Shown here piece after piece: positions 9,022 through 17,198 of a stretch of 64,000 nucleotides of DNA. The stretch's first letter is position 1. The number at the start of each line of letters is the position of its first letter. The translations under genes and the position numbers were made by a program. The notes under the pieces were generated by a model that saw only the letters and a program-made list of their open reading frames with translations, had not been told where the DNA came from and searched no databases. Where the stretch lies: positions 1 through 64,000 of the forward strand of contig JBFKDQ010000004.1 of assembly GCA_041619555.1 (NCBI GenBank), in the 5' to 3' direction. The stretch comes from Oceanococcus sp041619555 (GTDB taxonomy: Bacteria; Pseudomonadota; Gammaproteobacteria; Nevskiales; Oceanococcaceae).

Positions 9022-9894
9022 TCAGGACAACGCTTCCTTCATCGCCTGTCCCAGCAGACCTGGCGAGCGCACCGTGGCCACTCCAGCCGCTTCCAGCGCC
9101 GCGAACTTATCATCCGCAGTGCCCTTGCCGCCGGCGATGATCGCGCCCGCATGGCCCATCCGCTTGCCCGGAGGGGCGGTCACCCCGGCGATGTAGGCCA
9201 CGACAGGCTTGGTCACATGCGACTTGATGTAATCCGCAGCCTCCTCTTCCTTGCTGCCGCCGATCTCACCAACCATGATGATGCCTTCGGTCTGAGGATC
9301 GTCCTGGAAACGCGCCAGGCAGTCGATGAAGCCCACGCCATGCACCGGATCGCCGCCGATCCCGACACAGGTGGACTGCCCAAGACCATTATTGGTGGTC
9401 TGGAAGACCGCTTCATAGGTCAGCGTGCCGGAACGCGACACAATGCCGATCTTGCCGGGCTGGTGAATGTGCCCCGGCATGATGCCGATCTTGCACTCCC
9501 CCGGCGTGATCGTGCCCGGGCAATTGGGGCCGATCAGCACCGCATCAGGGTAATCCTCCAGCGCCGCCTTGACCTTGACCATGTCGGCCACCGGAATATG
9601 CTCGGTGATGCAGACAATCACCTGGATGCCGGCATCGGCCGCCTCCAGGATGGCATCTGCGGCAAAAGGCGCCGGCACGTAGATCATGCTGGCATTGGCG
9701 CCGGTTTCCGCCACGGCCTGATGGCAGGTGTTAAAGACCGGACGGTCCAGATGCATCGAGCCGGCCTTGCCGGGGGTGACGCCACCCACCAGCTGGGTGC
9801 CATAGGCAATCGCCTGCTCGGAATGGAAACTGCCCTGTTTGCCGGTAAAGCCCTGGCAGATGACTTTGGTGTCTTTGTTGATCAGGATGCTCAT
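9022..9894 (-). CDS. sucD: Succinyl-CoA ligase alpha subunit
   Basis: Alpha subunit of succinyl-CoA synthetase, the TCA-cycle enzyme that makes ATP or GTP from succinyl-CoA. The 290 residues match the family. The CoA-binding Rossmann domain opens with INKDTKVICQGFTGKQG. The catalytic phosphohistidine lies in the C-terminal motif GKRMGHAGAII, near residue 248. The start is three bases after the sucC stop, as in most gammaproteobacteria, so the two subunits are made from one message. A terminator follows. Confidence 0.97.
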   Translation of the reverse strand: MSILINKDTKVICQGFTGKQGSFHSEQAIAYGTQLVGGVTPGKAGSMHLDRPVFNTCHQAVAETGANASMIYVPAPFAADAILEAADAGIQVIVCITEHIPVADMVKVKAALEDYPDAVLIGPNCPGTITPGECKIGIMPGHIHQPGKIGIVSRSGTLTYEAVFQTTNNGLGQSTCVGIGGDPVHGVGFIDCLARFQDDPQTEGIIMVGEIGGSKEEEAADYIKSHVTKPVVAYIAGVTAPPGKRMGHAGAIIAGGKGTADDKFAALEAAGVATVRSPGLLGQAMKEALS

Positions 9895-9897
9895 GGA

Positions 9898-11064
9898 TCA
9901 GGCCCCCTTGGCTGCAGCGACCACACGCTCGGCAGCATCGGTCAAATCGGTGGCGGCGATGATGTCAAAGCCGCTGGATGCCAGAATTTCCCGGCCCTTT
10001 TCCACATTGGTCCCTTCCAGCCGCGCGACAATGGGAATGGTCAATCCGACTTCCTTGACCGCGGAAACGATCCCCTCGGCGATCAGGTCGCAACGTACGA
10101 TGCCGCCGAAAATATTGACCAGAATCGCCTTTACATCAGATCCTGATGTGATCAGCTTGAACGCCTCGGCAACGCGCTCGGCCGTGGTGCCACCGCCGAC
10201 GTCGAGGAAATTGGCGGGCTGGCCACCGTGCAGCTTGATGATGTCCATGGTCGCCATCGCCAGACCGGCACCATTGACCATGCAACCGATATCACCTTCC
10301 AGGGTGACGTAGTTCAATCCGTGAGCGGCAGCCGCACGCTCCTTTTCGTCTTCCTGGCTTGGATCTCGCAACTCCGCAATCGCCTTCTGCCGGAACAGCG
10401 CGTTGTCGTCGATATTCAGCTTGCCATCCAGCGGCAGCAGATGACCGGCCTCGGTCACGATCAGCGGATTGATTTCGACCAGCCCGGCATCGCATTCCAT
10501 GAAAATGCGGTACAGACCGTGCAGCACCTTGTAGAGCTCGCCCACCTGCGCTTTGTCCAGACCGAGAAAAAATCCGATTTCCCGGGCGTGGAACCCCTGC
10601 AGGCCCGCTGCCGGATTGATGTAAACCGTCTTGATCCGATCCGGTGTTTCTTCCGCCACTTCCTCGATACTCATGCCGCCATCGGGTGAGGCGATGATCG
10701 CCACGCGCTCCGAACTGCGGTCGACCAGCATCGACAGATACAGTTCGCGCGCGATTGGCTGAGGCGATTCGACATACACCGAATTCACCGGCAATCCTTC
10801 AGGTCCGGTCTGGATCGTCACCAGCCGCGACCCCAGCATCGCGTCCGCCGCTTCTTCCACGGCATCGATGCTGTCCACGAGCTTGACGCCACCGGCCTTG
10901 CCGCGTGCGCCCGCATGCACCTGCGCTTTCACCACCCAGCGCGTTCCGCCCAGAGCCTTGGCTTTCTGGCGCGCTTCGTCTATCGAACTGGCCAGCTCAC
11001 CAGGCGGTACGGGGATGCCGAACCGGGCAAACAGGTCTTTTGCCTGATACTCGTGTAAATTCAT
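9898..11064 (-). CDS. sucC: Succinyl-CoA ligase beta subunit
   Basis: Beta subunit of succinyl-CoA synthetase, 388 residues. It starts with MNLHEYQAKDLFARFGIPVP, the usual beginning, followed by an ATP-grasp domain with VVKAQVHAGARGKAGGVK. A C-terminal CoA-ligase domain carries VNIFGGIVRCD. AAGGA lies eight bases before the ATG. It is divergent from the small PP0621-type gene, with only 70 bases between the two starts; the shared promoter region was not resolved. sucA, sucB and lpdA are not adjacent. Confidence 0.97.
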   Translation of the reverse strand: MNLHEYQAKDLFARFGIPVPPGELASSIDEARQKAKALGGTRWVVKAQVHAGARGKAGGVKLVDSIDAVEEAADAMLGSRLVTIQTGPEGLPVNSVYVESPQPIARELYLSMLVDRSSERVAIIASPDGGMSIEEVAEETPDRIKTVYINPAAGLQGFHAREIGFFLGLDKAQVGELYKVLHGLYRIFMECDAGLVEINPLIVTEAGHLLPLDGKLNIDDNALFRQKAIAELRDPSQEDEKERAAAAHGLNYVTLEGDIGCMVNGAGLAMATMDIIKLHGGQPANFLDVGGGTTAERVAEAFKLITSGSDVKAILVNIFGGIVRCDLIAEGIVSAVKEVGLTIPIVARLEGTNVEKGREILASSGFDIIAATDLTDAAERVVAAAKGA

Positions 11065-11134
11065 GTTTGAATTCCTTCAAGAAAACGCCGCGAAGGCTAG
11101 CGCATTCGGACCGGCGGAGCAAAGACATCAACGG

Positions 11135-11353
11135 ATGATGATACTACTGCGATTGCTGTTGATCGGCGGGATTGTTTTTCTGGCCTTCCGGGCCTGGCGC
11201 ATGATCCGCCCCCCGCAGGACGCAAAAGAGAAAGATTCCTTTGCGCCCATGGTCAAGTGCGCCGTTTGCGAGCAGCACGTTCCAAAGCAGCTCGCCCAGG
11301 AGAAGGACGGCCTTCACTACTGCGACAAGCACCTTCCGACCGACATGGACTAG
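11135..11353 (+). CDS. PP0621 family small zinc-ribbon-like membrane protein
   Basis: Small protein of 72 residues with one N-terminal membrane segment (LLRLLLIGGIVFLAFRAW), a short basic linker and a soluble tail carrying cysteines (KCAVCEQHVP, then HYCDKH), probably a metal knuckle. It matches the PP0621 family of uncharacterised proteins that precede pilS in many gammaproteobacteria. The start at 11135 (ATGATG) was chosen because the membrane segment begins there; upstream codons are unlike the family. Its stop lies five bases before the pilS start, so the two are probably co-transcribed. Function unknown. Confidence 0.8.
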   Translation: MMILLRLLLIGGIVFLAFRAWRMIRPPQDAKEKDSFAPMVKCAVCEQHVPKQLAQEKDGLHYCDKHLPTDMD

Positions 11354-11358
11354 CATCG

Positions 11359-12960
11359 ATGCCGCCAGTTTCGCGCATGTCAGGCGTGGATCCCTGGCGC
11401 ACGCTGGAAGCCCTGAGCTTTTACCGTGCCGCGGTCTGCGTCGCCCTGCTCACCCTGGCCGCAAGTGCCTATCGTCCACCTTATTTCATCGGTCCGAATG
11501 CGCCGCTGATCGATGCCTGCCTGTTCGGCTATCTGTTCCTCGCCGCATTGCTCCTGGTTCTGGTCAGAGGACAGCGGCCTTCGCCCGCGTGGCAGGCAGC
11601 CATCCAGATCGGCCTGGATATCGTCGTCATCATCATCCTGGATTACGCTTCGGGCGGCATTGCCAGCGGGCTGAGCACGCTGCTGGTCACGCCAATCGCC
11701 GCCGGAAGCCTGCTGCTCGATCGACGCATGACCGCGCTGCCTCCGGCCATCGCGACCATTGCGCTGTTGCTGGTCGAAATCTTTCTCAATCTCGAGCAGG
11801 ACGCCCATCCGCAGCAGTACACGCAAGCCGGCATCCTTGGAGCCGGACTCTTCGTCATCGCATTCAGCGGCAATGCCCTGGCCCGCCGCGCGCGCGAATC
11901 CGAGACCAGGGCCCGCCTGGCACAGAACAATCTTGCCAAGCTGGCGGCCCTGAGCGAATCGGTCATCCAGAAATTGCAGGCCGGCGTGGTCGTCATGGAC
12001 GCCTCCGGCCACATCGAACTGATGAACCGGGCCGCGCGAAAGCTGCTCGGCAATCAAGCCACTCCAGGCAGCCATCTGGCAAGCTGCGCGGCGCCGCTGT
12101 GGCAGAAGCTGACGCTCTGGCGCGCCGATCCTGCGGCGCTCAGTAATTCTGCCCTGAGCTTCGCAAGCAACCAGCCGGCCTGGGCCCAATTCACCCGCCT
12201 TGGGGCCGGCAACAGCGCCTCCACCCTGATCGTACTCGATGATGCCAGCCGGGTAGCGGAGCAGGCTCAGTCGATGAAACTCGCATCGCTGGGCCGGCTG
12301 ACCGCCAGCATCGCGCATGAACTGCGCAACCCTCTCGCCGCCATTCAGCACGCAGCAGAACTGGCCGGCGAGTCGCAACAGATCAGCGACGATGATCGCC
12401 CTCTGATCGACATCATCCAGCGCCAATCGCGACGTCTGGGTGAGGTCATCAACAGCATTCTGAATCTGTCGCGCAAGTCCAATGGTCAGGCCGACCCGGT
12501 GGAACTCGCCCCCTTGCTGCAGGAATGTCTGGATGAATTCCTGCAGGCCAGCACCCTGCGACCTGTCATCCACTGTGAAGTCCGGCCGGAATCCTGCAGA
12601 ATCTTCATCGAACCCATTCAATTCATCCAGGTCATGCATAACCTGCTGGAAAATGCCTGCATTCACGGACGGGTCGACACCCACCCCCTGGAAATCAGCA
12701 TCCACGCCAGGCCGTCGGCGGACGGCAGCCAGGTCTTGATCGATCTGCGCGACAATGGCCCGGGCATCTCGGCCGAGGTCGCGGCCCACGTGTTCGAGCC
12801 CTTCTTCAGCACCCACACCCAAGGCACCGGGCTTGGGCTCTTCATCACCCGCGAGTTGTGTAGTGCCGCCAATGGCGATCTCAGCCTGGTGCGTGACGAC
12901 ACCCTGGAACAGGGTGCCTATTTCCGGTTGAGCTTTCCCGCGGCCTCGAAGCAAACATGA
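11359..12960 (+). CDS. pilS: Sensor histidine kinase PilS
   Basis: Membrane sensor kinase of the PilS/PilR system controlling pilin transcription. About 533 residues. The N-terminal third holds six membrane segments (about residues 20-180). A PAS-like linker follows (ESVIQKLQAGVVVMDASG). The kinase core has the H box SIAHELRNP with phosphoacceptor His320, the N box HNLLENACIHG, and G boxes DNGPGIS and GTGLGLFI. The start is uncertain: ATG at 11359, or ATG at 11377 (MSGVDPWRTLE); neither has a clear Shine-Dalgarno site, but coupling to the preceding stop at 11353 is possible. The stop overlaps the pilR start (ATGA). Confidence 0.94.
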   Translation: MPPVSRMSGVDPWRTLEALSFYRAAVCVALLTLAASAYRPPYFIGPNAPLIDACLFGYLFLAALLLVLVRGQRPSPAWQAAIQIGLDIVVIIILDYASGGIASGLSTLLVTPIAAGSLLLDRRMTALPPAIATIALLLVEIFLNLEQDAHPQQYTQAGILGAGLFVIAFSGNALARRARESETRARLAQNNLAKLAALSESVIQKLQAGVVVMDASGHIELMNRAARKLLGNQATPGSHLASCAAPLWQKLTLWRADPAALSNSALSFASNQPAWAQFTRLGAGNSASTLIVLDDASRVAEQAQSMKLASLGRLTASIAHELRNPLAAIQHAAELAGESQQISDDDRPLIDIIQRQSRRLGEVINSILNLSRKSNGQADPVELAPLLQECLDEFLQASTLRPVIHCEVRPESCRIFIEPIQFIQVMHNLLENACIHGRVDTHPLEISIHARPSADGSQVLIDLRDNGPGISAEVAAHVFEPFFSTHTQGTGLGLFITRELCSAANGDLSLVRDDTLEQGAYFRLSFPAASKQT

Positions 12961-14291
12961 GCAACCGCAAGGTCCTGGTGGTGGATGACGAGGCGGATAT
13001 TCGCGCCTTGCTCGACATCACGCTTTCCCGCATGGGACTTGAAACCTGGACCGCGGCCAATCTTGCCGAGGCCAGGCAGGCGCTGCACAGCGACGCCTTT
13101 GACCTGTGCCTGACCGACATGCGTCTGCCCGATGGCCTCGGCGTCGAACTCGTCAGCCTGATCCATCAGGATTACCCGAATCTTCCGGTCGCCGTCATCA
13201 CCGCCTATGGCAATGCCGAGGACGCGGTGAACAGCCTTAAAGCGGGCGCCTTCGACTTCGTCACCAAGCCAGTGGACATCAGCACCTTGCGCCGCCTGGT
13301 CGAAAGCGCACTGCAAACCGGCGTCAGCGAACCACCCAGCCAAGCCAAGACCGGCGCCCAGCAACTCAGCGGTAGAGCGCCCGCCATCGTCGAACTGCGG
13401 CGCATGATCGGCAAACTGGCACGCAATCAAGCACCGGTGCATATCCGTGGCGAGTCTGGCACCGGCAAGGAACTGGTCGCCCAATTGATCCATCAGGAAG
13501 GACCTCGGGCCGCACGCCCCTTTGTCCCGGTCAACTGTGGCGCCATTCCCACCGAGCTGATGGAAAGCGAGTTTTTCGGCCACGTCAAAGGCGCCTTCAC
13601 CGGCGCCAGCAGCGATCGCGCCGGCCTGTTCCGTTCCGCCGACAGCGGCACGCTGTTCCTGGACGAGGTCGGCGACCTGCCTCTGCACATGCAGGTCAAA
13701 CTGCTGCGCGCCATCCAGGAGCGCAAGATCCGCCCGCTGGGCAGCAGCGAGGAGATGGCCCTGGACGTCAGAATCATCTCTGCGACCCACCGAGACCTCC
13801 AGCAATTGATCCGCGAGCGGCGCTTTCGCGAAGATCTCTATTATCGGCTCAATGTGATCGAAGTCGTAACCCCTGCGTTGAGGGAACGCGCGCAGGACAT
13901 TCCCGAACTGGCCCAGGAACTGCTGGAACGGATTTGCACGCGCCACCAGTTGCCGCGCACACGCCTGTCCAGACGCGCCCTGCATGCGCTCTCCAGCTAC
14001 CCCTTCCCCGGCAATGTGCGAGAGTTGGAGAATATTCTGGAGCGGGCCGCGGCGCTCAGTGATGGACCCGACATCGACGTCGCCGACCTCAACTTGCCGA
14101 CCGCCAAAACCGCTGCCGGCGCCGAACCGGCGCACCCGACCAGCATTGACGACTCGCTCGAGCACACCGAACGTCAACGCATCCTCGAAGCCCTGGAAAA
14201 AACACGTTACAACAAGACCCGAGCGGCCGAACTGCTCGGCATCAGCTTCCGCTCCCTGCGTTATCGCCTGAAGAAGCACGCCATCGACTAA
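12957..14291 (+). CDS. pilR: Sigma-54 response regulator PilR
   Basis: Response regulator that activates sigma-54 RNA polymerase at the pilin promoter when phosphorylated by PilS. The 444 residues contain a receiver domain with phosphoacceptor Asp54 (CLTDMRLPDG). An AAA+ domain follows, with Walker A GESGTGKE and the sigma-54 contact loop GAFTGA. A C-terminal Fis-type helix-turn-helix ends the protein (TRAAELLGISFRSLRYRLKK). The start overlaps the pilS stop by four bases. Its likely targets, three TGTCA half-sites and a -24/-12 promoter, lie directly downstream, before pilA. Confidence 0.97.
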   Translation: MSNRKVLVVDDEADIRALLDITLSRMGLETWTAANLAEARQALHSDAFDLCLTDMRLPDGLGVELVSLIHQDYPNLPVAVITAYGNAEDAVNSLKAGAFDFVTKPVDISTLRRLVESALQTGVSEPPSQAKTGAQQLSGRAPAIVELRRMIGKLARNQAPVHIRGESGTGKELVAQLIHQEGPRAARPFVPVNCGAIPTELMESEFFGHVKGAFTGASSDRAGLFRSADSGTLFLDEVGDLPLHMQVKLLRAIQERKIRPLGSSEEMALDVRIISATHRDLQQLIRERRFREDLYYRLNVIEVVTPALRERAQDIPELAQELLERICTRHQLPRTRLSRRALHALSSYPFPGNVRELENILERAAALSDGPDIDVADLNLPTAKTAAGAEPAHPTSIDDSLEHTERQRILEALEKTRYNKTRAAELLGISFRSLRYRLKKHAID

Positions 14292-14322
14292 AACTGTCAA
14301 TAACTGACATTTATTGTCAGTT
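14292..14322 (+). promoter_or_regulatory. Candidate PilR binding sites upstream of pilA
   Basis: Three TGTCA-type half-sites stand exactly ten bases apart: TGTCA at 14295-14299, TGACA (the same site inverted) at 14305-14309, and TGTCA at 14315-14319. The last two form a perfect 8-bp inverted repeat (14302-14309 with 14315-14322). In Pseudomonas aeruginosa PilR binds repeated sites ending in (C/G)TGTC upstream of pilA. Here the sites lie about 65-90 bases upstream of the -24 element. They begin directly at the pilR stop codon. Without a T run the inverted repeat is a poor terminator, which favours an operator role. Confidence 0.6.
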
Positions 14323-14383
14323 TCTGCGCGCCGCCGGTCTGCCGAAAAACGCGAACAGGCGCTCCTGGCGGGCACGTTCAAAA

Positions 14384-14400
14384 TTGGCACGCCCTGTGCT
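14384..14400 (+). promoter_or_regulatory. Sigma-54 (-24/-12) promoter of pilA
   Basis: TTGGCACG at 14384-14391, then four bases, then GTGCT at 14396-14400. The invariant GG (14386-14387) and GC (14398-14399) are ten bases apart, as sigma-54 promoters require, and the -24 block is a full match to TGGCACG. Transcription would begin near 14411, leaving a leader of about 48 bases before pilA. The position between the sigma-54 activator gene pilR and the pilin gene supports it strongly. Confidence 0.88.
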
Positions 14401-14458
14401 TAGGGATACATGCCCACCCGGGGCACCAAGAATTCTTGACTTCCTTCTGGAGATTTAC

Positions 14459-14890
14459 ATGAAAAAAGTTCAACAGGGCTTTACTTTGATCGAACTGATG
14501 ATCGTTGTTGCGATCATCGGCATCCTGGCCGCTATCGCCATTCCTGCTTACCAGGATTACATCGCACGCTCGCAGGTTTCCGAAGCTGTCGTGCTGCTTG
14601 ATGGCGGCAAGACTGCAACCGAAGAATACGTATCCCAGCAGGGCGCCTTCCCGAGTGATGCCGAATTCAACGCCCTGGGCGTGGTCACCGGCGGCAAGTA
14701 CGTTTCTGACGTTGCTGTCACCACCGCTGGCACCGACGGCGCTGGCGTTCTGACCGCGACGATGAAGAGCACCGGCGTCAGCAATGACATCAAGGGCAAG
14801 ACCATCACCATGTCCCGCACCAACACCGGTGGCTGGACTTGCGCAGTGGGCACGATCACTTCCAAGTACGTGCCGCAAGCCTGTCGCTAA
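14459..14890 (+). CDS. pilA: Type IVa major pilin, first copy
   Basis: Type IVa pilin precursor of 143 residues, the main subunit of the type IV pilus. The short basic leader MKKVQQG is followed by the processing site G7/F8 and the hydrophobic stem FTLIELMIVVAIIGILAA, with the conserved Glu5 of the mature protein. PilD would cleave and methylate Phe1. The C-terminal region has two cysteines with 13 residues between them (WTCAVG and PQACR), the disulfide-bonded D-loop. GGAG stands six bases before the ATG; a longer reading frame upstream lacks the pilin leader and was discarded. A sigma-54 promoter lies upstream and a terminator downstream. Confidence 0.96.
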   Translation: MKKVQQGFTLIELMIVVAIIGILAAIAIPAYQDYIARSQVSEAVVLLDGGKTATEEYVSQQGAFPSDAEFNALGVVTGGKYVSDVAVTTAGTDGAGVLTATMKSTGVSNDIKGKTITMSRTNTGGWTCAVGTITSKYVPQACR

Positions 14891-14915
14891 TCGCGAGGCT
14901 GCTTAGAGTGCATCA

Positions 14916-14945
14916 AGGGCTGGCCTGAAGGCCGGCCCTTTTTTT
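14916..14945 (+). terminator. Rho-independent terminator between the two pilin genes
   Basis: A ten-pair stem (14916-14925 with 14930-14939, one G-T pair) with a TGAA loop is followed by a run of seven T (14939-14945). It should end most transcripts after the first pilin gene, making the second pilin depend on read-through or its own start. Confidence 0.92.
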
Positions 14946-14970
14946 ATCGACCGCTCAGTCAAGGAGCCTC

Positions 14971-15408
14971 ATGAAAACGAGCAATGGCTTCACTTTGATT
15001 GAACTCATGATCGTCATCGCCATTGTCGGCATTTTGGCGGCGATTGCGATGCCTGCCTACCAGAACTACATCGCTCGCTCGCAGGTGACCGAATCCATTC
15101 GCCTGCTGCTTGGCGCCCGTTCGGTCGTGGAAACCCAGGTCTCCGAAACCGGCCAGTTCCCCGCATCGCTTGCGGATCTGACCCTGCTCGGCGTCACCAC
15201 CTCTGGCAAGTACGTCACCACAACTTCCGTTCAGGACAACGGCAGTGGCTCAGGCGCCATTATCGCCACCTTCAAATCGACCGGCACCTCCAGTCGAATC
15301 AGCGGCAAGACCATGGTGTTCTCACGCTCGAACTCGGCCAAATGGGTCTGCGAATCCGGCGGCGGCAACCCGGTCAGCGACACCTACCTGCCTCAGGGCT
15401 GTCGTTAA
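14971..15408 (+). CDS. Type IVa pilin, second copy
   Basis: Second type IVa pilin precursor, 145 residues. Leader MKTSNG, cleavage site G6/F7, stem FTLIELMIVIAIVGILAA. It is a paralogue of the preceding pilin: the stem is almost identical and the core pattern SGKYV, ATFKSTG, ISGKTM is shared, but surface segments differ. The D-loop between its two cysteines is three residues longer (16 against 13). AGGAG stands six bases before the ATG. It follows a strong terminator by 25 bases, and no separate promoter was recognised. No terminator was seen before the next gene, so it may be transcribed together with the GT-C enzyme that follows. Confidence 0.94.
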   Translation: MKTSNGFTLIELMIVIAIVGILAAIAMPAYQNYIARSQVTESIRLLLGARSVVETQVSETGQFPASLADLTLLGVTTSGKYVTTTSVQDNGSGSGAIIATFKSTGTSSRISGKTMVFSRSNSAKWVCESGGGNPVSDTYLPQGCR

Positions 15409-15457
15409 AAACCCTTCTAGCACCAGCTAGCGCCGCGCCAGCTGGCGCCTTGAGATC

Positions 15458-17170
15458 ATGACAAAAACTCGCTTGTCCGGCTTTCTGGCCATTCTCTTGC
15501 TTGGCTGCACGCTGGCCTATCTCCCGGGACTCAAAGGCGCCTTCATCCTCGATGACTACCACGTCATCGCCAACAACCCGGCCGTCCACCCGGCCTCCCT
15601 GTCCTGGCAGAACCTGCAGGCCGCGGCCACCTCGACGAACGCCGGCCCCCTTGGACGGCCTGTCAGCATGGTGAGTTTTGCCCTGGTCAGCTTCGCGCGA
15701 GGACCGGAGGCCACCCCCCAGAAGCAGGCCAACCTGATCCTGCATGGCATTTGCGCAGGCCTGCTCATGCTTGTCGCCAATGCCCTGGCCCGCGCTGCCG
15801 GCCGAGCGCAGGACGCCCGCCTGATCGGACTCCTGGCCGCCGGCATCTGGGCCTTGCATCCCCTGCAGGTCTCCACCGTACTGTATGTGTCGCAAAGAAT
15901 GACCATTCTCGCGACCCTGTTCAGCCTTCTAAGCCTGCTGCAATACCTTCTCGCGCGCCGTGCGCAGATGGAGCGGGGTCGCTCCGGACTGACATGGTTC
16001 GCTGGCGCCGCCCTGAGTGCTGCGGCGGCGAGCCTGGCCAAGGAGACCGGTCTGCTGACCCCCCTGTTCTGGCTGCTGACCGAGATCTACTTCCTCCGCT
16101 TCCGGGCGGCAAAACCAAGCCATGGCCGGGTCTTGCAGCGACTCTACCTGCTTGGCGCAAGCGCCGTGTTCCTGGCCGTGGCGTTCGTCCTCTGGCGACA
16201 CGGCTCCGCCTACGTTCTGGACGGCTACGCCCGCCGCGAGTTCACGTTCAGCGAACGGGTACTCACCCAGTTCCGGGTACTCTGCCTGTATCTGCAAATG
16301 CTGGCCTTCCCGAACCTCGCCAGCATGACGCTTTATCATGATGACATCCGGCTGTCCCACGGATTGCTCAGCCCATGGACGACACTGAGCTCGCTACTGT
16401 TTCTCGCGAGCCTGCTGGCACTAGCCTGGTTTCGTCGCCGTCCCTGGCCCTGGGCCTGCTTCGCGATCGCGCTGTTCTTTGTCGGCCACGCCCTGGAATC
16501 AACGATTTTCGCGCTGGAAATCGCGTATGAACACAGAAACTACCTTCCCAGCACCGGATTTGCGATGGCGGCGGCGCTTGGCCTGATTCATCTTGGCCGG
16601 CAGTTGCCCAAGCGCAGACTTGTCGGCGCCGGCATGATTCTGCCCATCGTCGTGCTTGCCGGCCTGACCCTGGTGCGAACGCAGACCTGGGGTACGCCTT
16701 TTGAGATGCTGAAGCACAACCTTCAGCACCACCCTGACTCGCCAAGAACCCAACTCTGGGCCGGCGACACCTTCATGCAACTGGCCGCGATGGCACCAGA
16801 AGAAAACGGCAGCCGCTATCGACATGAGGCAAAGAAACATTACCTGCGCGCTCATGCCCTAAACCGGAGCCATATTTCCGGCCTGATCGAAGCCGCACAG
16901 ATCGAAGCTCAACTTGACGGGCAGCTTTCAAAGGCCCGGGAGGAACAGCTCTGCCAGGAATTGCAAGACGGGATCTTACAGTCCTCGACCCTTTATACTC
17001 TGCAGGAAGCAGGCCTGCGCCTGCGGCATCAGCAGTCTTCGATCACCGTTCAGAATCTGCTGCACTGGAGCCAGTGCGGACTCGCCAATGCGCACCTGCG
17101 TCTCCAGGACCGTGAATTTCTGCAAGGTTTGCAAAGGCGGTGGAGCAATACCGATCAGTCGCTGAATTGA
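15458..17170 (+). CDS. GT-C fold membrane glycosyltransferase with helical C-terminal domain (TMTC/DUF1736-like)
   Basis: Integral membrane protein of 570 residues, with about ten hydrophobic segments in the first 410 residues and a soluble helical (TPR-like) domain after that. The first periplasmic loop has an acidic pair, FILDDYHV (Asp32, Asp33), followed by LGRPVSM, and a later loop carries HPLQVSTVLYVSQR. This layout is that of GT-C enzymes such as the TMTC protein O-mannosyltransferases and bacterial relatives, which use a polyprenyl-phosphate sugar as donor. It stands 49 bases after the second pilin gene and just before a polyprenyl-phosphate glycosyltransferase. Transfer of a sugar to the pilins is therefore a reasonable inference, but not shown. 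It could also modify another surface protein or a lipid-linked glycan. Confidence 0.72.
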   Translation: MTKTRLSGFLAILLLGCTLAYLPGLKGAFILDDYHVIANNPAVHPASLSWQNLQAAATSTNAGPLGRPVSMVSFALVSFARGPEATPQKQANLILHGICAGLLMLVANALARAAGRAQDARLIGLLAAGIWALHPLQVSTVLYVSQRMTILATLFSLLSLLQYLLARRAQMERGRSGLTWFAGAALSAAAASLAKETGLLTPLFWLLTEIYFLRFRAAKPSHGRVLQRLYLLGASAVFLAVAFVLWRHGSAYVLDGYARREFTFSERVLTQFRVLCLYLQMLAFPNLASMTLYHDDIRLSHGLLSPWTTLSSLLFLASLLALAWFRRRPWPWACFAIALFFVGHALESTIFALEIAYEHRNYLPSTGFAMAAALGLIHLGRQLPKRRLVGAGMILPIVVLAGLTLVRTQTWGTPFEMLKHNLQHHPDSPRTQLWAGDTFMQLAAMAPEENGSRYRHEAKKHYLRAHALNRSHISGLIEAAQIEAQLDGQLSKAREEQLCQELQDGILQSSTLYTLQEAGLRLRHQQSSITVQNLLHWSQCGLANAHLRLQDREFLQGLQRRWSNTDQSLN

Positions 17171-17198
17171 ATCCCCGCACGACAACACAGGAATACAG

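Noticed and set aside
11380..14390. Long minus-strand frames (524 and 490 codons) opposite pilS and pilR
   Set aside because: Shadows of strongly conserved genes on the plus strand; one ends over the sigma-54 promoter region.
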